From: Methylobacterium sp. PvR107
GTDB taxonomy: Bacteria; Pseudomonadota; Alphaproteobacteria; Rhizobiales; Beijerinckiaceae
Reading direction: 5' to 3'
Assembly (NCBI RefSeq): GCF_017833295.1
Contig: NZ_JAFIBW010000001.1
Location: 2,866,001 to 2,930,000, forward strand
DNA length: 64,000 nt
Both the position numbers and the translations under genes were made by a program. Below are positions 35,468 to 44,692 of this stretch, piece by piece. The notes below the pieces were generated by a model. The model made no database searches. It saw only the letters and a list, made by a program, of their open reading frames with translations, and was not told the DNA's origin. The first letter of the stretch is position 1; each line of letters opens with the position of its first letter.

Positions 35468-36955
35468 ATGAACGAGGCATGGCCCCTTCCGGCCGGCTGC
35501 GGCGAACTCGGCGATCTCGTCCGGAACCACGATTGGGCGCAGACGCCCCTGGGCCCGATCACGGGCTGGCCGCAATGCCTGATCTTCGCGGTCAGCACTG
35601 TGCTGCTCTCGCCGGTGCCGATCGTCCTGCTGTGGGGCGAGGACGGCATCATGATCTACAACGATGCCTATTCGGGCTTCGCCGGCGGCCGGCACCCGCA
35701 GCTCCTCGGCTCCAAGGTGCGCGAGGGCTGGCCGGAGGTCGCCGACTTCAACGACAACGTCATGCGCGTGGGGCTCGCCGGCGGCACGCTGTCTTACCGG
35801 GACCAGGAACTCACCCTGCACCGCTACGGGCGGCCCGAGCAGGTCTGGATGAACCTCGACTATTCGCCGGTCTTCGACGCGGGCGGGCAGCCCGCCGGCG
35901 TCATCGCCATCGTGGTCGAGAGCACCGAGCGCGTGCTCACCGAGCGGCGCCTGCGCGCGAGCGAGGCGCGGTTCCGCACCCTGACCGAGGGCATCCCGCA
36001 GCTCGTCTGGCGGGCCGCGCTCGACGGGTCCTGCATCTGGTCGAGCCCGCAATGGCAGGCCTATACCGGCCAGACCGACGTCACGAGCCTCGGCTGGGGC
36101 TGGCTGCAAGCGGTCCATCCCGACGATTGGGCGACCGCACAGGCGGCTTGGCGCGAGGCGGCGGAGACCGGCCATCTCTCGTATGAGCACCGGCTCTGCA
36201 ACGCGCCCGAAAGCCGCCACTGCTGGTTCCAGACCCGCGCGGCTGCGGTTCGCGATGCGCAGGGCCGGATCGTCGAATGGCTCGGCACCTCGACCGACAT
36301 CGACGACCTGCGCCAGCTCCAGGAGCGTCAGCAGGTCATGGTCGCGGAGCTGCAGCACCGGACCCGCAACCTGCTGGGGGTCGTGCGCTCCATCGCCAAG
36401 CAGACCATGGCGCAGACCGGCCCCGGCGAGACGTTCCGGGAGCGGTTCAACGATCGCCTGTCGGCGCTCTCCCGGGTGCAGGGCCTCCTGTCGCGCTCGG
36501 ACCAGGAGCCGATCACGCTCCGGGCGCTGATCGAGACCGAGCTGGCCGCCCTCGACGCCCCAACCATGCAGGGCCGGATCCGGCTTGACGGGCCGGTTGT
36601 GCGGCTGCGCAAGGCGACGGTGCAGACCTTCGCGCTGGCCCTGCACGAGCTCGCCACCAACGCACTGAAATACGGCGCGTTCACCACCCCCCACGGGCGA
36701 CTCAGCGTGACGTGGCGGACCTGCGCGTCGGAGGACGGGCCCCGGCTGCTGGTCGAGTGGGTCGAGGAGGGCCTCGTCCGCGAGCGGGAGCTTGAGTGCC
36801 CGGTGACGCGGGGCGGCTTCGGGCGTGAACTCATCGAGCGGGCGCTGCCCTATGCGCTCAAGGCGAAGACCCGCTATGAACTGGGCGAGACGGCGCTGCA
36901 CTGCGCGATTGACCTGCCCCTCCCCGCGGGAGAAGCCATCGGGAGTCACGCATGA
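35468..36955 (+). CDS. PAS-PAS HWE sensor histidine kinase
   Basis: The 495-residue cytoplasmic kinase has a PAS-like sensor at the N-terminus (GPITGWPQCLIFAVSTVLLS, then LWGEDGIMIYNDAYSGFAGG), a second PAS (FRTLTEGIPQLVWRAALDGS), the phosphoacceptor box (VAELQHRTRNLLGVVRSIAK, His295-region) and an HWE ATPase (ALHELATNALKYGAF, GGFGRELIERALPY). No membrane helix is present. The ATG at 35468 removes a GC-rich upstream extension. Its stop codon overlaps the response regulator start (ATGA), so the two form a coupled pair. Confidence 0.92.
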   Translation: MNEAWPLPAGCGELGDLVRNHDWAQTPLGPITGWPQCLIFAVSTVLLSPVPIVLLWGEDGIMIYNDAYSGFAGGRHPQLLGSKVREGWPEVADFNDNVMRVGLAGGTLSYRDQELTLHRYGRPEQVWMNLDYSPVFDAGGQPAGVIAIVVESTERVLTERRLRASEARFRTLTEGIPQLVWRAALDGSCIWSSPQWQAYTGQTDVTSLGWGWLQAVHPDDWATAQAAWREAAETGHLSYEHRLCNAPESRHCWFQTRAAAVRDAQGRIVEWLGTSTDIDDLRQLQERQQVMVAELQHRTRNLLGVVRSIAKQTMAQTGPGETFRERFNDRLSALSRVQGLLSRSDQEPITLRALIETELAALDAPTMQGRIRLDGPVVRLRKATVQTFALALHELATNALKYGAFTTPHGRLSVTWRTCASEDGPRLLVEWVEEGLVRERELECPVTRGGFGRELIERALPYALKAKTRYELGETALHCAIDLPLPAGEAIGSHA

Positions 36956-37317
36956 CCCTGCCCAACCAGGCGCTCACCGGCCGGCGTGTCCTGCTGGTCG
37001 AGGATGACTACTTCATCGGCGTCGACCTCAAGAGTTGGTTCGAGGAGGGCGGCGCCCAGGTCCTCGGCCCGGTGCCGAGCGTGACCGAGGCGCTGGCCCT
37101 GATCGCCAGCACTGACGAGATCGACGCCGCGGTGCTCGACATCAACCTGCAGGACGAGCTCGTCTACCCCGTGGCCGATGCCCTGCACGCGCGGGGCGTG
37201 CCGTTCCTGTTCGCCACGGGCTACGATCCGGCCGCCGTGCCGGCGCCCCACAGGGCCGTGGCCCTCTGCCAGAAGCCGATCGACCCGCAGATCGTCGCCC
37301 GGACCCTGTTCGGCTGA
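36952..37317 (+). CDS. Single-domain response regulator
   Basis: The 121-residue receiver has the acidic pocket and phosphoacceptor (RVLLVEDDYFIGVDL, AVLDINL with Asp63-region) and the conserved lysine near the end (CQKPID). There is no output domain, so it is a phosphate carrier or sink. The start overlaps the kinase stop (ATGA), which strongly supports a cognate pair. Proteins like this act in HWE-kinase branches of the general stress response or in light and redox sensing. Confidence 0.92.
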   Translation: MTLPNQALTGRRVLLVEDDYFIGVDLKSWFEEGGAQVLGPVPSVTEALALIASTDEIDAAVLDINLQDELVYPVADALHARGVPFLFATGYDPAAVPAPHRAVALCQKPIDPQIVARTLFG

Positions 37318-37441
37318 CCCGCCGGGCAACCGGGCAGGGCAAGTGGGCCGGGGAATTTCCGGCCGCGGCGGCGGATCGACCTGCAGCGGCCATCATTGGT
37401 CCCAGCATGCGGGTGTCTCGCTTGCCCAGCCCGGCAGATCC

Positions 37442-37720
37442 TTGAGCGCGTCCCTCGCCTTCGCGCGGCGCCTCGCGTCCGGAACGCCGCTCGCCGACTC
37501 CGTCGCCCTCGTCGGGGCCCATGCCGACGATGCGACGCTCTAAGCGGGGACCGCCCTCCCCCGCCCGTCCGGGCTGATCCTGATCCGCCTCACGGACAGC
37601 GCGCCCGCCGGCATGGCGGATGCCGCACGGCTGGGCTTCGCGACCCGCGCGGATTACGCCGGCGCCCGGTCGGACGAGCTCGAAGCGGCGCTGGTGATGC
37701 TGGACGCCCGGCCCCGCCAG
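37442..37720 (+). pseudogene. PIG-L deacetylase N-terminal remnant
   Basis: The frame reads VALVGAHADDATL, then a TAA stop at 37541, then AGTALPRPSGLILIRLTDSA and LGFATRADYAGARSDELEAA in the same frame. This is the metal-binding start of the PIG-L family (AHADDxTLGxG, with the glycine codon replaced by TAA). About 90 residues survive; the rest of the protein is missing, and methyltransferase sequence follows directly. Confidence 0.75.
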
Positions 37721-37724
37721 CGGG

Positions 37725-38070
37725 ACGCCGGGTGGTGGATTTCGGCTGCGGCATCGGCCGGGAGGCGGCTGCGCTCGCCGGCGAGGCCGGACGCGTGCTC
37801 GGCCTCGACCTCTCCGCCGGCATGGTCGCCGAGGCCCGCCGGCGGGCCGGCGAAGGCAGCAACCTGGCTTTCGGACAGAATGCCGACGGCCTCTGCCCGG
37901 TGCTGGGCGGCGCGTTGGATCTCCTGATCGCGATCGACAGCCTGCCCTACGTGGTCCGGGTCGACGGCCTCGACGCCTTCCTGGCGGAAGCCGCGCGGGT
38001 GCTGCGGGCGGGCGAGCGCTCGTTCAGGATCGGGGACGGAACGGGATTCCACCGGAGGCGGCGCGCGTGA
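37725..38070 (+). pseudogene. SAM-dependent methyltransferase remnant
   Basis: In a different frame the sequence gives VVDFGCGIGREAAALAGEAG (SAM-binding motif I), VLGLDLSAGMVAEARRR and DLLIAIDSLPYVVR, about 115 residues of a class I methyltransferase core. The N-terminus is missing and the end after AEAARVLRAGERSF is aberrant. It is joined directly to the PIG-L remnant, so both were probably cut by one deletion. Confidence 0.7.
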
Positions 38071-38890
38071 CCCGGCAGGAGCATTGGTCCCTGTGGCGGC
38101 GCGACCCGCGCGCCACGCCGTTCCAGTCCACGGCCCGGCTGGAGGCGTGGTGGATGCATCTCGGGAGCGGCGAGCGTCTTGACGCGGCGGTGCGCGACCC
38201 GGCCGGCGATCTCGTGGCGGTCCTGCCGCTGTTCGTCTGGCACGAGGCCGGACACAGCGATTGCTGCGATGCCCTGGTCGCGCCCGGCGCGCCGATGGAC
38301 CGGTTGTGGTCCGCCATTCTGGCGACGGCGGACCGGTGGGACGCGCTCCTGCTGCCGGACCTGCGGGTCGATTCCCCGCTCCTCAGGCCCGTGCCCGAGG
38401 GCTGGCAGGCCTGCGACGCCGAAGCGGAAATCTGCCCGGTCCCGACGCTGCTCGGCGCGGGCTCGCCACTCGCCGCCCTCACCGGCACGCAGCGCCGCAA
38501 GGTCGTGCATGACCGGCATCGGGCCGCGCGCATCGGCGGCGTCACCGAGGCGCTCGCCACGCCCGCCGAGGTAGGCCCGGCGCTGTTCGCGCTGCACGCG
38601 GTCCGCCGAGCGGCAGCGCTCGTGGCCGTGCTCGACGGCCTCGCCGACCCGCGCGCCGGTTATTCCTCCATCAACGCCGCCGACATGAGCGTCCCGGGGC
38701 AGAGCTTCGGTACGCTCGCCTTCGCCTGCCTGATCGCGGCGGCCGCGGCGGCGGGGGCGGCGGAGTCCGACTTCCTGCGCGGCGAGGAGCCGTACAAGTA
38801 CCGCTGGGGCGCCGAGCCGCGCCGGACCGTGCGGCGGGTCGGCGAGCGCATTTTCTGGCGCCGAACCGGTGATCACTTCGGTGGAAACGC
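38067..38890 (+). pseudogene. CelD/BcsL-type GNAT acetyltransferase, internally deleted
   Basis: A GTG at 38067 overlaps the methyltransferase stop. The frame reads ATPFQSTARLEAWWMHLGSG and LVAVLPLFVWHEAG, typical of CelD-type GNATs in polysaccharide clusters, then ends with SDFLRGEEPYKYRWG. The family normally has about 50 more residues between LFALHA and RAAALVAVLDG, and several after FVWHEAG, so in-frame deletions are inferred. No stop comes at the natural end: the frame runs on to 39269, antisense to the next gene. Confidence 0.65.
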
Positions 38891-38891
38891 T

Positions 38892-40271
38892 CTATGGATC
38901 CCGTTCGAGCAGGCCGGCCACGACGGCCTCGATGTGGTGGGCGATGTCGGCGGCGCCGCTCATCTCGCCGAAGCTGCCGCGGGTCATCGGGCCGAAGGCG
39001 TAGAGGCCCGGCTGCGGCGCGCCCGCCGCTCCGAGCACGCGGCTGCAGCGATCGACGGCGAGCCCGAGCCCGACCGCGTCGAGGCGCGCGGTGCCGTCGG
39101 CGAGCAGGGCCGCCACCAGCGGGTTTCGCGAGACGTCGCGCTCCGGCCCGGTGCAGAGCACCACCGCGTCGAACAGGTGGCGCGCCGTCGCGCCGCCCGC
39201 CCGCAATTCCGCCTCCAGGCGGCCATCGGCGGCCAGCGCCAAGCCGGTCACCGACGCCCGCTGCACTGAGAGCTGCCCCTCGGCCCGGGCCTGCGCGAGG
39301 CCGGCCGCGATCTGCGGCGCGATTCGGAACCGGTGCACCTCCCAGAACGGCAGCAGGCGGCGCACGATCCGCCGCTGCTCGACGGGCGGCAGGTCATTCC
39401 AGACATCGGGCAGGACCTTGCGGAACGAGTCGAGCACGGGCTGCCAGCCCAGCGCGGGATCGACGGCCGCGACCTGCCGTCGGAGCAGGCGGAGCAGCTC
39501 CAGCGCCGTCCGCGGCCGATCCGGCCCCAGCACGTCGAGATTCGTCAGGAAGACGCCGTGCGCCCTGGGCAGGAGGCCGCGGCGCGACACCGCGGTGATC
39601 GTCCCGCGATGGCCGCCCGCGCGGAGGCTCGTTATCACGTCGGCCATGGTGAGCCCGGTGCCGACGACCAGGACGGAGTCCTCCGGCTCGACGGCGGCCA
39701 GGGAATCGGCCGCCCAGGGATCCGAAACGAAGCGGCGGGACGCGGCGACACCCGGACCGAGGCGAGAGGGTAGAGCCGGCACCGCGTGGCCGAAGCAGAG
39801 GGCGACGCGATCCGCCGCGATCCGCTCCCCCGTCTCCGCGTCAACCTCCCAGGCGCCGTTCCGCGGCGTCACCGCGGTGGCCGCCATCCGCAGATGGCGC
39901 AGGCGCACCCGATGGCCGGCCGCCGCGCCTGTCCGGGCCAGCAGGTCCCCGACATAGGCCCCGTAGGCGGCGCGTGGCAGGTAGCGCGCCGCCTCGCCCC
40001 CGGGCAGGAGGCCGTGCGCGCGAAACCACGCGGTCGCAGCTCCGGAATCTGCGGCGGCGACGTCCATGCGATCGCTCGGCACGTTGATCCGATGGTTCCG
40101 GTCCGCCGTGCCGTAGGCCACGCCGCGCCCGAGTTCCGCCCGGGGCTCCAGCACGACGATGTCGAGGGGACCAGCGGCAACCCGCATCGCATGAATGGCG
40201 AGCGCCGCCCCGGTGAAGCCGCCGCCGACGATCACGAGCCGGAGGGCGTCCGAGGCGGGCGGTGCGGTCAC
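38892..40271 (-). CDS. FAD/NAD(P)-binding oxidoreductase-like protein
   Basis: The 459-residue protein has an N-terminal dinucleotide motif (LVIVGGGFTGAALAIHAM) and a second one (SVLVVGTGLTMADVITSLRA), with the middle signature RGVAYGTADRNHRINVPSDRM typical of the FAD-NAD(P)-binding family related to HpyO and flavin monooxygenases. The GTG start at 40271 has GGAG upstream and begins near the conserved fold; the frame to 40394 has no support. It converges on the relic acetyltransferase. The substrate is unknown. Confidence 0.82.
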   Translation of the reverse strand: MTAPPASDALRLVIVGGGFTGAALAIHAMRVAAGPLDIVVLEPRAELGRGVAYGTADRNHRINVPSDRMDVAAADSGAATAWFRAHGLLPGGEAARYLPRAAYGAYVGDLLARTGAAAGHRVRLRHLRMAATAVTPRNGAWEVDAETGERIAADRVALCFGHAVPALPSRLGPGVAASRRFVSDPWAADSLAAVEPEDSVLVVGTGLTMADVITSLRAGGHRGTITAVSRRGLLPRAHGVFLTNLDVLGPDRPRTALELLRLLRRQVAAVDPALGWQPVLDSFRKVLPDVWNDLPPVEQRRIVRRLLPFWEVHRFRIAPQIAAGLAQARAEGQLSVQRASVTGLALAADGRLEAELRAGGATARHLFDAVVLCTGPERDVSRNPLVAALLADGTARLDAVGLGLAVDRCSRVLGAAGAPQPGLYAFGPMTRGSFGEMSGAADIAHHIEAVVAGLLERDP

Positions 40272-41088
40272 GCAGCATCTCCGGGAACATCCGCAGGTCG
40301 GTCGGACTGGCGCGGTGTCGCGATCATCGTCTCGCGGGTGAGCCCGGCCCGCGGCGATGACAAGACCGGCTCGCGAACCGCCGTGCCGTTTCACACATCA
40401 TCGTGCAGGCCCTGTGCGGGCCGACGACGCTCCATCCGCACCCGACCGGCGCGAAGGTCCCGATCTCCGATGCGGGCCGAGGCGGCGACTCCTGTCGGGC
40501 CGTCGGGCGGTCAGCGTCTCGGGGCGTGCCTTCGTCCGTCTGTCCACGCGAGAGGGAATGCCTGGAGCCATCGACGCGTCGGGAGTGGCCCGATCTCAAG
40601 GCGATCGTGATCGGACTCGCGGTGGTTGGGCTCGTCCTCGCGGGTGGCATTGCCGGGTCCTGGACCTGGCAGACGGGGAGCCAGCAGCACACCGCGTCTC
40701 AGCAGCGTTCCGGTCGGCCTTGCCGCAGCCCCCCGCTCCGGGTTCAGCCCCCGCACGCTGAACGTCCCGGAAGACGACATCTTGCGGAAGCCCGCAGCTT
40801 CCGCCGCCTCAGGCCCGCTCCCTCCGCCGATCGAAGCGGGGTCTCTCGGACGCCGCTGCCCCCTGCACAACGGTCAAAATCGGGCACTCCGGCAGCATGG
40901 CCCGTCGTCGATGGAGGCCGGTGGCGCGGAATGTTGCCGATGTCCCGATCGTGCGGCAAGGGCACACCGAACAGTTCGCGGGTGACGAGGGCGTAAGTAC
41001 TTATCCCATGCCACGATCGCGTGCATCATTTGATGTGGAAGCTAGCCCGTGGGGCGATAGTCTAATAAATGTTCGATTTTATAAGCGT
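40272..41088. other. Long intergenic region with weak coding traces
   Basis: Around 40595-40690 one frame gives a membrane-like helix (AIVIGLAVVGLVLAGGIAGS) after a polar start, but the following sequence is arginine-rich and no clear start or stop frames it; it may be a decayed small membrane gene. From about 41000 the base composition turns AT-rich before the PilZ gene. No repeat is recognised. Confidence 0.35.
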
Positions 41089-41352
41089 ATGAGAATTTTC
41101 GTGTCTGAAAATAAGAAGAGCGAGTCGATCCGAGCCGGCCTCAAGACGGGACAAATATATTTCGGCGATCCGAAGGAACGCTGCGGCTGCCTGATTTGGA
41201 ACCTCAGTAAAGGCGGGGCCCTCATCGAGGTGGCTTCAGATGGACCCTTCCCGCAGAAATTGCGACTGATCTCGGCGGCTCTGGAAGTCGACAAGCTGTG
41301 CTACGTCATCTCACACGAGGGCCGTAAGATCAGCCTGAAGTTTGCGCCCTGA
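41089..41352 (+). CDS. Small PilZ-like domain protein
   Basis: The 87-residue protein (MRIFVSENKKSESIRAGLKT, then CGCLIWNLSKGGALIEVA) has the NxSxxG half of the PilZ motif (NLSKGG) and the beta-barrel-like strand spacing. The RxxxR half is not clear, so binding of cyclic di-GMP is uncertain. Its codon use is more AT-rich than that of its neighbours. An in-frame ATG at 41008 would add 27 residues; no ribosome-binding site decides between them. Confidence 0.7.
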   Translation: MRIFVSENKKSESIRAGLKTGQIYFGDPKERCGCLIWNLSKGGALIEVASDGPFPQKLRLISAALEVDKLCYVISHEGRKISLKFAP

Positions 41353-41563
41353 TGATCGTGCTTGCCCGGAGCCACCCTCCGGCAGGGCCATGTGGCCGGC
41401 ACCGAGCCGCGCGCAGATGATCCTTCACCGGATAGGCAGCGCGCGGCCCGCGTTTAGGGATCGGAGGAATTGCAGCGCTGCGTGAAAGCGCACTTTTATC
41501 AATCGGCACAGCTCCAAAACTGGATAGACAGCCCGCCGAGACACACTCGGCGGGACCCGGCCC

Positions 41564-41872
41564 ATGGAAAACAGCGTCGCGGAAAGCGAGTGGCTTCCTG
41601 ATGAGGTGCAGGAAGCCAACGGCGTTGCCTTCCTCCTTGCGAGCGCGGCTTACCTCACGCTGTCCGATGCCTACCTGAGGCTGGAGGGCTCCAAGGGCCT
41701 CAAGCTGATGGATGAGATCGAGAGGAACCTCACGGAAGCGCTTCGGCGCTTCGTGACCGAGACGCCTCACGGGGTTGCGCGTCCCGACATCATCCTGATC
41801 GCCGCGCGTAAGTTGCGTGCCCTCTTGGAAGCTGGGCGCGAAGTGCCGGCAGACATGTGCACGCTCCAATAG
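41564..41872 (+). CDS. Small acidic helical hypothetical protein
   Basis: The 102-residue protein (MENSVAESEWLPDEVQEANG, then LKLMDEIERNLTEALRRFV) is acidic, helical and of normal composition. The upstream GGCGGGACCCGG may include a weak ribosome-binding site. No known family is recognised. It lies in a zone of small orphan genes. Confidence 0.6.
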   Translation: MENSVAESEWLPDEVQEANGVAFLLASAAYLTLSDAYLRLEGSKGLKLMDEIERNLTEALRRFVTETPHGVARPDIILIAARKLRALLEAGREVPADMCTLQ

Positions 41873-42024
41873 AGCCGGAAAACTCGGGCCCCTCGGCGGC
41901 CTCGAGGGAGCGCACAGACGACGTCACAGACGCAACACGCGACGCAATCAGCCGGACATCAGGCTTAACCATAAGCCTGTCCCGACGCAGCCGGTCGCCG
42001 GCCAGAGGATCGGAAGGGCACGCC

Positions 42025-42141
42025 ATGACCAAGCCAGCGACGAGGACCAGCCGGCTCGTAGACGCCGTCGTGACGGCCGCGATGGCGCTCAGTCTGATCG
42101 TGCACGCGCAGTTTCTGATCCTGCCGCCGCACTTCGTTTGA
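42025..42141 (+). CDS. Tiny membrane peptide
   Basis: The 38-residue product (MTKPATRTSRLVDAVVTAAM, then ALSLIVHAQFLILPPHFV) has one hydrophobic segment after a basic start. GGAAGGG lies upstream of the ATG at 42025. The frame is open further upstream to 41857, overlapping the previous gene, but that part is polar and less convincing. Confidence 0.4.
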   Translation: MTKPATRTSRLVDAVVTAAMALSLIVHAQFLILPPHFV

Positions 42142-42362
42142 ACGCGGTCCCTACGCGCTGGCGGCCGCTATCGGCATCCCGGACCGCACTCCGGCCTGCC
42201 CGTTGCCAGCAAGCCGCACGTTGTCTCGACGTCGAAGCAACCAGCCATGTGCCTGAAGCACGGCAGGCCGACCGAACCAGACGACGCACGCTTCCGTGAT
42301 TTGTACGCGCTTGCATACAAAACTAGCGGTTGAGCCTTCCGAACTGACCTGGGGTTCCGGTC

Positions 42363-42617
42363 ATGGATGACACGGCACAAGCTCTCTCGCAGATCGCCGA
42401 TGCGCTCGGCATCTCGATCGAGACTCTCCGGGTAGCGAGGCAGCTGAACGACGCGAAGGGCTTGAGCCTGTCGGAGAACGCCGAGTTGATCCGGGCGTTC
42501 GAGCAGATCGAGGACGTGGCGGTTCGGCGTCGCGTCATCAGCTACGTGCAGGGTGAAGCCAACCGCGCCAGAGTTCGAGCCGTGAGCCGGACGCTCAGAG
42601 GGCCGGCGGCACCTTAG
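42363..42617 (+). CDS. Small helix-turn-helix-like hypothetical protein
   Basis: The 84-residue protein begins AQALSQIADALGISIETLR, a pattern like a helix-turn-helix, followed by SLSENAELIRAFEQIEDVAV and RRVISYVQGEANRARVR. It resembles small regulator-like proteins found near XRE-type domains, with the region after the first helices similar to their C-terminal halves. DNA binding is only suggested. Confidence 0.6.
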   Translation: MDDTAQALSQIADALGISIETLRVARQLNDAKGLSLSENAELIRAFEQIEDVAVRRRVISYVQGEANRARVRAVSRTLRGPAAP

Positions 42618-42752
42618 TGGCGTCTGGCGCGCCGCGACCGAGCCGCGTTGAGCCTCGGCTCACACGCGGGTGAGATCGGTCGCTCCCCGCCCCGTGAGCA
42701 GATCGGGGGCGGGTGCCATTGCGCCGCGCGCGCACCTCGATGCCGGCGGCGA

Positions 42753-43391
42753 TCACCGTGGCATCGGCCGGACCGCCTGCCGGGGGACACGGTCCGCCGC
42801 CTCGGCTGCACGGCTCGAGCGTGCGCCGCCAAACCGGCCCCCGTTCCAGACCAGATAGCCGAGTCCGACCGCCACGCCGGAGAGCGTCGCAACCAGGGCG
42901 ATCTCGCTCGACATGCCCCCCGCCGCATTGCGCCGCCGGCGCGCCTGAAGAGCCTTCGTCTTCGCGCGCACGAAGGCCCGTGTCGCCGCGGCGACCTCCT
43001 CGGGCCCGAGAAGAGCCTGGGCTGCCGGGATCAGCTCGTGAACGTGGCGGTGCAGGTGCTGATCCACCAGGAAGGTGACATCCTCGAACGTGTCGAGCCA
43101 GCCGGCCGAGTTTTTCCGCGAGTAGCGGGCGAGCCGCTGGAACTGCCGCCTGAACTCCGCGTGGCCGCGGTGCAAGTCCTCCAGCAGCGCGCGTGTCGGA
43201 GGCTCGTGGCTCAAGGGACCGTAGAGGCTTGCATCGAGAGCGATCGCATGCAGGTCCAGCTCGGCCCTGAGATCGGACAGCATCTGCTCTCGGCCGCCGA
43301 CCGCCCCGGGATCGTTGAGCGCGTAGGGAATCTCGCGGATCAGGCCACCGATGTTCTCGTGGTCGCGCTCGATGAGCTGCCAAATGTCCAT
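42753..43391 (-). CDS. Hemerythrin HHE-domain protein with C-terminal membrane helix
   Basis: The 212-residue protein has iron-ligand histidines and glutamates typical of the HHE fold: IERDHENIGGL, DLHAIALDASLYGPL, RGHAEFRRQF, FLVDQHLHRHVHELIP. This supports a di-iron site for oxygen, nitric oxide or redox sensing. A hydrophobic helix (IALVATLSGVAVGLGYLVW) near the C-terminus would anchor it in the inner membrane. The ATG at 43391 follows GGGAG. It is divergent from the small exported gene at 43672. Confidence 0.85.
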   Translation of the reverse strand: MDIWQLIERDHENIGGLIREIPYALNDPGAVGGREQMLSDLRAELDLHAIALDASLYGPLSHEPPTRALLEDLHRGHAEFRRQFQRLARYSRKNSAGWLDTFEDVTFLVDQHLHRHVHELIPAAQALLGPEEVAAATRAFVRAKTKALQARRRRNAAGGMSSEIALVATLSGVAVGLGYLVWNGGRFGGARSSRAAEAADRVPRQAVRPMPR

Positions 43392-43671
43392 GCATGTCTC
43401 CCGTGTCGGTGGCGTCGCAACAGCTTCGAACCATCCACTCGTACGGACCGTTCCTGGCCGCCCCTGAAGAAAAGGGGCGGACGCGGAAGCCGCCTCGGCC
43501 GTCCTCAGGTGCGGTCTGAGGGTCGGGATCCCTGCCGACGGATCATCGACCGCCCAGACACGGACCAGCGCGGCATCGGCGGACAGCTCGGTCAGAAGCG
43601 GATGAGACCGGAGGGGGAACGCGCCTGCGTCCGCGCAGGTTCTTGTTGGCATCAACACCGGGAGCACCAGC

Positions 43672-43953
43672 ATGCGAATTGTCGGACGCGCATCCATCGT
43701 CGCCGTTATGGCCCTCATGAGTGTCGGAGCGGCCGAAGCCAAGGGCTGCATCAAGGGCGCGATCATCGGCGGCCTCGCCGGCCATTACCTGGCCGAGCGG
43801 GGCGTGGTCGGTGCGGTTGCAGGGTGCTTGACGGGACGTGCTCTGGCCAACCGTCAGGCGCGGCGCGAGATCGATTACGGCGCGCGCGTTCAACCACGTG
43901 GAACCGGATACGGGCCGCCCCAGGCCTACCCGCGCCGGGACTACGCCTACTGA
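43672..43953 (+). CDS. Small exported glycine-zipper-like protein
   Basis: The 93-residue protein has a signal peptide (residues 1-23, cleavage after AEA), then KGCIKGAIIGGLAGHYLAER and GVVGAVAGCLTGRALA, a glycine-zipper pattern used by small membrane-inserting envelope proteins, and a Tyr/Arg/Pro-rich tail. GGGAGCACC precedes the ATG at 43672. Similar small proteins are common in this group. Confidence 0.7.
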   Translation: MRIVGRASIVAVMALMSVGAAEAKGCIKGAIIGGLAGHYLAERGVVGAVAGCLTGRALANRQARREIDYGARVQPRGTGYGPPQAYPRRDYAY

Positions 43954-44244
43954 CCTCGCCTTCGAGGCCGCGCCCTCGGCCGGCGCAATCACCGGGTCAC
44001 ACCCGCGTGGTTTGCGCCGTCGAGCGCCGCGGCCCAGCAGCGTCGTGAGCCGGCGCGGGCATCATACCGTCACCCGGGGACTCGCACGGCATCTGCCCAG
44101 GCGCCGATCTGCTGCGCGCGCCCGAAGGGGCGTGCGGACCGGAAGGGGCCGGGCTTTGTGCCTTGACGAGACGCCACCAAACGGTGTCAAAGTCGCCTCC
44201 GACGCACGGAAACCGCTAAATTCCTCAATGGTTTCAGTGCGCCT

Positions 44245-44319
44245 GCCGGTGTAGCACAGCGGTAGTGCAGCGGTTTTGTAAACCGAAGGTCGGGAGTTCG
44301 ATCCTCTCCACCGGCACCA
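44245..44319 (+). tRNA. tRNA-Thr (anticodon TGT)
   Basis: The acceptor stem GCCGGTG pairs with CACCGGC, the D arm is GCACAGCGGTAGTGC, the anticodon arm is GCGGT-TTTGTAA-ACCG with TGT, and the T arm is GGGAG-TTCGATC-CTCTC. The discriminator A is followed by an encoded CCA (44317-44319). The length of 75 fits a threonine tRNA. tRNA 3' ends are common integration sites, and the region downstream is accessory in character. Confidence 0.95.
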
Positions 44320-44426
44320 ATTATCACACGGACTTAGCTTCATTTCGCATCTGCCGAGCGCTTCGTTTTGTCAGTTGGGGCAACGGCCGCACCATTTTGC
44401 CCAAGCTGCGGCCGCCCGCGCCGGAG

Positions 44427-44444
44427 GCGCGAGCGGCGTTCGTG
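44427..44444. repeat. 18-bp direct repeat, left copy
   Basis: GCGCGAGCGGCGTTCGTG occurs here and again, identically and in the same orientation, at 44729-44746. The two copies bracket a small membrane-protein frame, with 302 bases between their starts. Confidence 0.8.
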
Positions 44445-44481
44445 AGGGCGGTTCAGGCTTTCCAACTCTAAGACGAAACTT

Positions 44482-44692
44482 CGTGATCCTCCGCACCGTA
44501 GGTGACGCCTCAACGCGTAGTGGAGGCGTGGCATTGACCGTTATCTCGTTGGCCTGCTTGGTGGCTGGTGCAGCGTCCGCCGCGGCATCGTTGCTGAGCG
44601 TTCGGCGTAAAGTGATCCTCGAGCTGACGGGCGGTGTCCTCTTCGTTGCAGGCCTTTGCATCCTTGGCGCACGCACGCCGTTGTTCCGATAG
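44482..44692 (+). CDS. Small two-helix membrane protein
   Basis: The 70-residue product (from a GTG at 44482) has two hydrophobic segments: VALTVISLACLVAGAASAAA and TGGVLFVAGLCILGA, joined by a basic loop (SVRRKVILEL). The start is uncertain: GTG at 44528 is a shorter option. It lies between two identical 18-bp direct repeats, downstream of tRNA-Thr. No family is recognised. Confidence 0.45.
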
